The position numbers were made by a program, and so were the translations under genes. Shown here piece by piece: positions 58,938 through 64,000 of a DNA stretch of 64,000 nt (the first letter of the stretch is position 1; every line of letters starts with the position of its first letter). The notes below the pieces were generated by a model, which was not told the origin of the DNA, did no database searches, and saw only the letters and a program-made list of their open reading frames with translations. The stretch is from Chryseosolibacter sp964493505 (lineage in GTDB: Bacteria > Bacteroidota > Bacteroidia > Cytophagales > Cyclobacteriaceae). The stretch lies in NCBI GenBank assembly GCA_964493505.1, contig CAZBNP010000016.1:43819-107818 (forward strand). Reading direction: 5' to 3'.

Positions 58938-59789
58938 CTAGTAGTCGCCCAGCGTTTCTTCGAGTTGGGCGAGTGCCTTTGTCAGTTCATCGTCTTTCGG
59001 AGCGACGCCGTGCCACTTATGAGACCCCATCATATAGTCTACGCCGTATCCCATTTCGGTTTTCATCAGGTTCATAACCGGTTTGCCTTTGCCGGCAAGC
59101 GTTTTGGCTTTTTCAAGTCCTGCTACGACTGATTTCATGTCGTTGCCATCGAAGGTTTCAACGATCCAGCCAAACGCCTCCCATTTTGCCCTGAGGTCGA
59201 GCAACGACATGATCTTGTCTACCGGCCCATCGATCTGCTGGCCGTTGTAGTCTATGGTAGCGATGAGGTTATCAATCTTGTGATGAGGAGCATACATGGC
59301 AGCTTCCCAGACCTGTCCTTCCTGTTGTTCGCCGTCGCCCATCAGGACAAAGACCGTACGATCGTCGCCGTTGAGCTTCTTCGTCTGTGCCGCACCGATC
59401 GCGGCAGACAGACCTTGTCCGAGGGAACCGGACGCTATCCTTATTCCGGGAAGGTGTTCGTGTGTTGCGGGGTGGCCCTGCAGTCTCGAATTGATCTTTC
59501 GGAACGTAGCAAGTTCATTCACCGGAAAGTACCCGGCGCGCGCCAGCGTGGCATACCAGACTGGCGAAATATGTCCGTTTGATAGGAAAAAGAGATCTTC
59601 GTCTTTTCCATCCATTTCAAACCTGGGGTTGTGACGGAGGATGTGGAAGTAGAGGGCGGTGAAAAAATCGGCGCACCCGAGCGACCCTCCGGGATGTCCG
59701 GACTGACAGGCGTGTACCATGCGGACGATGTCTCTTCGTATCTGTGATGCAATATTTTTCAAACGATCGATGTCGGGTGCCTGATTCAT
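58938..59789 (-). CDS. Transketolase, N-terminal subunit
   Basis: The 283-residue protein is the thiamine-diphosphate-binding half: QSGHPGGSLGCADFFTALYF, RIASGSLGQGLSAAIGAA, and the TPP/Mg motif GDGEQQEGQVWEAAMYA (about 150-166) with ATIDYNGQQIDG. ATG at 59789 (MNQAPDIDRLKNIAS) is preferred to an in-frame start 48 bases upstream. The C-terminal partner is 1.5 kb downstream, separated by the VWA gene, not adjacent as usual. Confidence 0.95.
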   Translation of the reverse strand: MNQAPDIDRLKNIASQIRRDIVRMVHACQSGHPGGSLGCADFFTALYFHILRHNPRFEMDGKDEDLFFLSNGHISPVWYATLARAGYFPVNELATFRKINSRLQGHPATHEHLPGIRIASGSLGQGLSAAIGAAQTKKLNGDDRTVFVLMGDGEQQEGQVWEAAMYAPHHKIDNLIATIDYNGQQIDGPVDKIMSLLDLRAKWEAFGWIVETFDGNDMKSVVAGLEKAKTLAGKGKPVMNLMKTEMGYGVDYMMGSHKWHGVAPKDDELTKALAQLEETLGDY

Positions 59790-59951
59790 GCTGTCAAATA
59801 ATTTGTCGCGAAGATGCGTATTTTTAGCCTCAAACACAAAGCGATAATAGTTGAAATAGGGTGGGGGTTAGTGCTAAAACGCTGATCTTGAGCGAAGGAA
59901 GACTCCGCAAATCGCTCTCAGATTTAACGCCTTATCTACTGCACGTCATGA

Positions 59952-62810
59952 GCGGTTTGCCCCGATCTGACGGGCCGGGTGTCCAGGACGGAAAATGAGA
60001 ATGCGATTACTCTTTATAACTACGACGAGTTTGGACAAGTAACACGAACTTTGCAGGTGTTGACGATCGCCAATCCGGGTAAGATCATAACCGTGGACTA
60101 TGCATACGACTATTTCGGCAACGTCACGGAAGTTGCCTATCAAAAAGACATTGTCGATGAACGGTTTTACCATCACTATTCCTATGATATCAATCAGCGC
60201 CTGACAGACGTATATACGAGCAGGAACGGGACCGATAAAACCTTGCGCGCAAGATATCATTACTACCTTCACGGCCCGTTGAAGCGGACGGAACTTTTTG
60301 ACGGGAATGAGCAGCTACAGGGAATCGATTATACCTATACGATCAATGGAGCGTTGAAGTCCATCAATCATGCGGATCCTGCCCTCGATCCCGGCGGAGA
60401 TAGCGACGATGTTTTCGGAACAACACTCCAGTATTTTGACGGTGATTACACAGGAGCGGACTATTCTGCCGGATCGCAGACAATCTCGGGCGTAGCGGAC
60501 AGGTACAGCGGACTGTTGAAAGCGATGAGCTGGCACAGTCCGGGGGGAGACCACGAAAAGCAAACCTACACCTATCAATATGACGACCGCAATCAACTGA
60601 CCGATGCGACGTGGGGTTCGATGACCGGGTCGGCAGGCGCGTACGGCTTCAGTGCCGGTAGTGCGCAGGCCTACCGGGAGGCTGTGCCGGGTTATGACAA
60701 AAACGGCAATATTCAAAGTCTGATCAGGAAGGGCAAAGAGGGACGTCCACTTGCTGGTTTTGATTACGTCTACGAAGCGAACACCAACCGGCTGGACAAG
60801 GTCAACGAGAACTCCGCGGTTCTTATCGATTACAGCTATAATGCGATAGGACAACTGACACGACTGCAGGAGGGAGAAGATAAGGATTTTGAAATTCGTT
60901 ATAACGCGTATGGTTTGGTTGCCGAGATCCTGGATAAAAACGACAACGACAATGTTCTTCAATCCTACCATTACGACGACCGTGGGAACCTTCTGCAGAA
61001 GGTGTACTATACTGGCGGTGTCGCCCAGCTCTATACGACGTATGTGACCGATGTTTCCGGAAATGTGCTGGCCATTTATCTGCAAGAGACTGCGACATTG
61101 GAAGACGGTCCGGTCGAAGTGCCCGTTTACGGTGCCGGGCGGTTGGCGGTCTACAAGCCGACAGTGAGCACGTATTTCTATGAAGTCAGCGACCATCTGG
61201 GCAATGTCAGGGCTGTGATCGGAGTGGCGGAGACGGACACTTATTTAGCCGACTTTGAAACCACAACGAATACGGATTTTGAGAATTACAGCCGGCACGA
61301 CGACGATTTAATGGATCACACGGACGTGAATGATGAAGTCTATACCTATAGCCAGCTTCTGAATGGTGGGTATGCAGGAAGGATAGGCGTCGCCCGTTCC
61401 GTTCGCGTAACCCCTGGCGATGTCGTGAAAGTAGAGGCATACGGCAAATACCGCGATCTCACGGGTACTCCGGCGAGCCTGGAAGGTTTCGCGGCCGCCC
61501 TTACCGCCGCATTTGGGTTGCAGTCCGGGCTCCCCGGCGATCCGGGCATGGCGTATGGCGCCCTGCATAGCTATGGAACAGCGATTGCAGGAGGCTTTGC
61601 GCATCATGAAGACCCAGATGCGCCCAAAGCCTACCTGAACATCCTGCTCTTCGATAAAAATTTTATCTTTGTAGATGCAGCGTACACACAGCTTAGCGGC
61701 GATGCCGAACAGGTGGGTACCAGCGTCAAAGCCCCGCACGATTACCTTATGCGGGAGGTTACCGTCACCGAGGCCGGATATGCGTATATCTTCGTCTCGA
61801 ACGAGAACCCGGAACAGGTAGACGTTCATTTCGATGATGTAACGATCACGCATACGCATTCCAACATCGTGGCGGGTGCGGATTACTACCCGTTCGGATT
61901 GGCGATGGACGGGCGGGAGATCGATGATGAACCTTACCGTTGGGGGTACCAGGGGCAGTATTCGGAGAGGGATACGATTACGGGGTGGAATCAATTTCAG
62001 CTGCGGTTTTACGATGCTAAGATTGCAAGGTGGTTGAGTGCTGATCCGTATGGACAATATTACTCGCCATATAAAGCCATGGGCAACGCTCCGCACATGG
62101 GTGTCGATCCTGATGGAGGGTTATTTGGATTAAGTGCAGGTTGGTCAGCTTTAGCGGGAGCGGGAATTGGTTTTGCAGTTGGTGCTGGCGCAGCAGTTTT
62201 AACAGGAAATGAAGATGATTGGTGGAAATGGGGAGCAATTGGAGCAGTTGCTGGCGGAACTATTGGATATTTTACAGGCGACAAGGTTGTTCAGCATGGA
62301 AGTGAAAATGCGAGGTCTATTACCGGAGGAAAAAAACATAATAATGTATACTCAACCAGACAAGCACGTTTAAAGCATCCAAGATTTTCGGAGTGGCAAG
62401 AGAAGATTTTCGACCTTGCTGTTGAGAGCGACCAGGTTTGGAATGTTGCGAAGGAATATGCGTTGCATTTTGAACGGAAAAAACAAGTTAAAAAACTTCA
62501 ATTCTCATTCAATGAATTTTGGGGATCTTCTGGCCAGTGGGTTTCTAGGAATGGCAAAGAAGAAATGTGGGATGTAAATAGAAACTGGGATTGGCTTGAC
62601 ACTCCAATTTTTGGAAAAAGAGGAACGTATAGCGTTACTCACTATCAAATTTTCCCAAATACGCCCGCCCCTACGATAATGCCTGACGGCACTTCAGTGA
62701 TACTTGCTGCTACGCCGGTGTTAGATATAAAAGTAACTGTGAGGCGTCAGATTCACGGTAGATATGGAAAGACAATAAGCTACGGATGGAGAAAAATCGG
62801 TGCGCCTTAA
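59952..62810 (+). CDS. RHS-repeat protein, 5'-truncated, with unassigned C-terminal tip
   Basis: The frame is open from 59952 (GTG at 59979 is the first good start, 943 residues). It begins inside YD-repeats (YNYDEFGQV; YDYFGNV; YDINQRLTDV), so the signal peptide and N-terminal part usual for these proteins are missing. A galactose-binding-like insert (about 425-630) follows the SDHLGNVRAVIG motif, then the RHS core end YYPFGLAMDGREIDDE ... LRFYDAKIARWLSADPYGQY ... PYKAMGNAPHMGVDPDGG (about 637-713). After GG the tip has a glycine-zipper helix pair (GAGIGFAVGAGAAVLTG; GAIGAVAGGTIGYFTG) and about 180 residues of no recognised fold. The tip is clearly AT-richer than the core. A secreted or contact toxin is likely, but activity is unknown. 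Confidence 0.85.
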   Translation, partial: AVCPDLTGRVSRTENENAITLYNYDEFGQVTRTLQVLTIANPGKIITVDYAYDYFGNVTEVAYQKDIVDERFYHHYSYDINQRLTDVYTSRNGTDKTLRARYHYYLHGPLKRTELFDGNEQLQGIDYTYTINGALKSINHADPALDPGGDSDDVFGTTLQYFDGDYTGADYSAGSQTISGVADRYSGLLKAMSWHSPGGDHEKQTYTYQYDDRNQLTDATWGSMTGSAGAYGFSAGSAQAYREAVPGYDKNGNIQSLIRKGKEGRPLAGFDYVYEANTNRLDKVNENSAVLIDYSYNAIGQLTRLQEGEDKDFEIRYNAYGLVAEILDKNDNDNVLQSYHYDDRGNLLQKVYYTGGVAQLYTTYVTDVSGNVLAIYLQETATLEDGPVEVPVYGAGRLAVYKPTVSTYFYEVSDHLGNVRAVIGVAETDTYLADFETTTNTDFENYSRHDDDLMDHTDVNDEVYTYSQLLNGGYAGRIGVARSVRVTPGDVVKVEAYGKYRDLTGTPASLEGFAAALTAAFGLQSGLPGDPGMAYGALHSYGTAIAGGFAHHEDPDAPKAYLNILLFDKNFIFVDAAYTQLSGDAEQVGTSVKAPHDYLMREVTVTEAGYAYIFVSNENPEQVDVHFDDVTITHTHSNIVAGADYYPFGLAMDGREIDDEPYRWGYQGQYSERDTITGWNQFQLRFYDAKIARWLSADPYGQYYSPYKAMGNAPHMGVDPDGGLFGLSAGWSALAGAGIGFAVGAGAAVLTGNEDDWWKWGAIGAVAGGTIGYFTGDKVVQHGSENARSITGGKKHNNVYSTRQARLKHPRFSEWQEKIFDLAVESDQVWNVAKEYALHFERKKQVKKLQFSFNEFWGSSGQWVSRNGKEEMWDVNRNWDWLDTPIFGKRGTYSVTHYQIFPNTPAPTIMPDGTSVILAATPVLDIKVTVRRQIHGRYGKTISYGWRKIGAP
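61729..61835 (+). repeat. 107-bp perfect direct repeat, copy in the RHS core
   Basis: Bases 61729-61835 are identical in all 107 positions to 63841-63947. In this copy the sequence encodes about residues 584-619 of the RHS protein (APHDYLMREVTVTEAGYAYI and onward). Confidence 0.97.
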
Positions 62811-63565
62811 TCACTTTAATTATTCTTTCTTTTAATTCTTTGCAGGGGCAAAACCTTGTGAAAAACTATTCCTTTGAAGATTATAGTGAATGTCCAAGCA
62901 AGTTTAATCAACTTAGTTACTGCAAAGATTGGGCTGGTACGGGGAATGGTTCAACACCTGAATATTTTAACGAATGTAGTAAATATAATCCTTACATAGG
63001 TTATTCTGTTGGAATACCAGAAAACCTAGCAGGTAGTCAAACCCCTCGCACCGGGAATGCCTATGCTGGAATAGTTCTTCTTGCACCTGAAGAAAAGAAA
63101 TACTTTTATGATGAAGACTTTTATTACAGAGAATATGTTCAAGGGACATTAATTGATTCATTGAAGAAAGGTCGTCAATATTTGTTTTCGTTTTACATAA
63201 GCCTTGCGGAGTACTCAGCAGTTTTTACAGATCGTATTAGTATCTGCTTTACTGACAAACAAAAACTTCCTTCAAAAATTCCGCATCCTGCGCTGGAGTG
63301 CAAAAATGCGGTGAGTATTAAAGGAATTGACTTTTGTAATACTACAGCATGGACTGAAGTAAAGGGATATTATTTGGCTTCAGGTGGGGAAAGATTTATT
63401 ACTATCGGTTTATTTTTAGATGACCTTGCCAAAAAAGAGTTTGATAAACTTCGAAAGGAAAATAAATTAAAGGATGGAAAGAGACATTCTTATTATTATA
63501 TCGATGACGTATCAGTGACGGCAGTAGACCCGAAGGAATTTAGTCACGAGATTGAGCATCAATAG
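62786..63565 (+). CDS. Secreted protein with OmpA-associated galactose-binding-like domain; possible RHS partner
   Basis: The 259-residue protein has a signal-like N-terminus (LITLIILSFNSLQGQ) and a domain opening NLVKNYSFEDYSECPSKFNQ, with FNECSKYNPYIGYSVGIPENLAG, TGNAYAGIVLL and YREYVQGTLIDSLKKGRQYL. Bacteroidota carry this module at the N-terminus of surface and OmpA-family proteins, here alone. It overlaps the RHS gene end by 25 bp, the place where an immunity gene would be, but a secreted surface domain is not a typical immunity protein. It shares the AT-rich composition of the tip. Function unknown. Confidence 0.75.
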   Translation: MEKNRCALITLIILSFNSLQGQNLVKNYSFEDYSECPSKFNQLSYCKDWAGTGNGSTPEYFNECSKYNPYIGYSVGIPENLAGSQTPRTGNAYAGIVLLAPEEKKYFYDEDFYYREYVQGTLIDSLKKGRQYLFSFYISLAEYSAVFTDRISICFTDKQKLPSKIPHPALECKNAVSIKGIDFCNTTAWTEVKGYYLASGGERFITIGLFLDDLAKKEFDKLRKENKLKDGKRHSYYYIDDVSVTAVDPKEFSHEIEHQ

Positions 63566-63596
63566 ATGAAAGGGTCTACCTAGATCCTTGATTTTT

Positions 63597-63752
63597 TTAT
63601 TGCTCATAAATATACTTTCTGTGTCCCAGGTTAATAACATCCACTAAGAGGTTGCTGTCGAATATCTCGTAGATGACACGGTAATCTCCAATGCGTATGT
63701 GGTAACCGTTCCTTCCTTTGAGTTTTTTACAACCGTTCGGCCGGGGATTATC
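63597..63752 (-). pseudogene. RelE/ParE-type toxin, C-terminal remnant
   Basis: The minus strand encodes DNPRPNGCKKLKGRNGYHIR, IGDYRVIYEIFDSNLLVDVI and NLGHRKYIYEQ, then TAA. RPxGCKKLKG, YxIRxGDYRVIYEI and the C-terminal GHRxxxYE are the RelE/ParE toxin pattern. The N-terminal half is missing: upstream the frame runs into GGAACCCGGC-type units. No antitoxin is visible. It is a decayed type II toxin gene. Confidence 0.8.
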
Positions 63753-63780
63753 CCGGAACCCGGCAACAGGAACCCGGCAT
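63752..63780. repeat. GGAACCCGGC-type units interrupting the toxin remnant
   Basis: Two to three degenerate copies of (G)GAACCCGGCA, CCGGAACCCGGCAACAGGAA and GAACCCGGCAT, matching the array beside the serBA fusion. They replace the toxin's N-terminal coding part. Confidence 0.6.
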
Positions 63781-63829
63781 CTATATTTTTTCTGAGCCGT
63801 ATTTTGTCTAACTTCAGACTTCGCTTGGT

Positions 63830-63957
63830 GAAGCTTTCACAAGCCCCGCACGATTACCTTATGCGGGAGGTTACCGTCACCGAGGCCGGATATGCGTATA
63901 TCTTCGTCTCGAACGAGAACCCGGAACAGGTAGACGTTCATTTCGATTGAAAGCTTC
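63830..63957 (+). repeat. 107-bp RHS-core copy framed by 10-bp inverted repeats
   Basis: Bases 63841-63947 repeat 61729-61835 exactly. They are framed by GAAGCTTTCA (63830-63839) and its reverse complement TGAAAGCTTC (63948-63957), so the segment sits in a small cassette. A stop follows at once after the repeat. It does not encode a full protein and is an orphan RHS fragment. Confidence 0.85.
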
Positions 63958-64000
63958 CCTTAGTTAGTAGCATTCAAAACTATAGAATTCCAATCATAAT

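Larger units (their letters stand above)
63566..64000. other. Accessory intergenic end of the window
   Basis: About 435 bp without an intact gene. It holds the RelE/ParE remnant, the GGAACCCGG units and the RHS fragment cassette noted separately. The last 43 bp are AT-rich with no feature I can support. Confidence 0.75.

Noticed and set aside
62786..63565. Calling the gene after RHS an immunity gene
   Set aside because: A signal peptide and a surface-type domain are visible, so the evidence for immunity is position only. It is listed as a possible partner instead.

Overview
The window reads as chromosome of a GC-rich member of the Bacteroidota, most likely of the Cytophagales type. Evidence: a DUF5103/type IX secretion plug-like lipoprotein, a protein with a type IX C-terminal sorting domain, a DUF1501/DUF1800 pair, a DUF2911 protein, LVIVD-repeat and DUF4159 proteins, an Hc1 histone-like peptide, a SerB-SerA fusion, few Shine-Dalgarno sites, and several promoter-like TAnnTTTG boxes (the Bacteroidota -7 element). 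No rRNA, tRNA, CRISPR array or complete insertion sequence was seen. Most of the window is ordinary, densely packed housekeeping sequence. The accessory part is the right end.

Layout. 1-3.1 kb: the 3' part of ychF, a stand-alone Cas6-family gene and the T9SS plug-like lipoprotein. 3.1-7.1 kb: an ECF sigma factor, a protein joining an anti-sigma-like N-terminus to an outer-membrane barrel, an LVIVD lipoprotein and a small barrel. 7.1-12.6 kb: ABC-F ATPase, two small secreted proteins, dCMP deaminase, two small basic proteins (one of only 25 residues) and MurB. 12.7-18.3 kb: a minus-strand operon DUF1800 - DUF1501 (Tat signal plus T9SS domain) - barrel - lipoprotein. 18.4-24 kb: HMG-CoA lyase, then a five-gene minus-strand run of two M23 peptidases, CapA-like protein, MerR regulator and DprA. 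24-32 kb: AlaS, GatB, TlpA-like thioredoxin, DUF4159, ThyA and SdaAB. 32-35 kb: a TolC/HlyD export pair without its pump. 35-40 kb: five glycosyltransferases. 40-50.7 kb: Maf, DUF1015, biotin carboxylase, an alpha-oxoamine synthase (sphingolipid/sulfonolipid type), an Hc1 peptide, DapA, a DUF6913-like protein, LigA and an M1 peptidase. 50.7-52.1 kb: a second ECF sigma/anti-sigma module. 52.2-55.9 kb: serine biosynthesis (SerC and fused SerB-SerA) with repeat-rich spacers. 55.9-59.8 kb: a GNAT enzyme and a split transketolase with a VWA gene between its halves.

59.9-64 kb is the mobile end: a 5'-truncated RHS protein whose conserved core gives way to an AT-rich tip with no recognised domain, an overlapping secreted-protein gene, a decayed RelE/ParE toxin, and a perfect 107-bp second copy of part of the RHS core.

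Functional links: ComEB and ThyA both serve dTMP synthesis; SerC and SerB-SerA make serine, which SdaAB degrades and which can feed the alpha-oxoamine synthase; the plug-like protein and the DUF1501 cargo both point to an active type IX secretion system; DapA, MurB, the M23 peptidases and CapA touch the cell wall.
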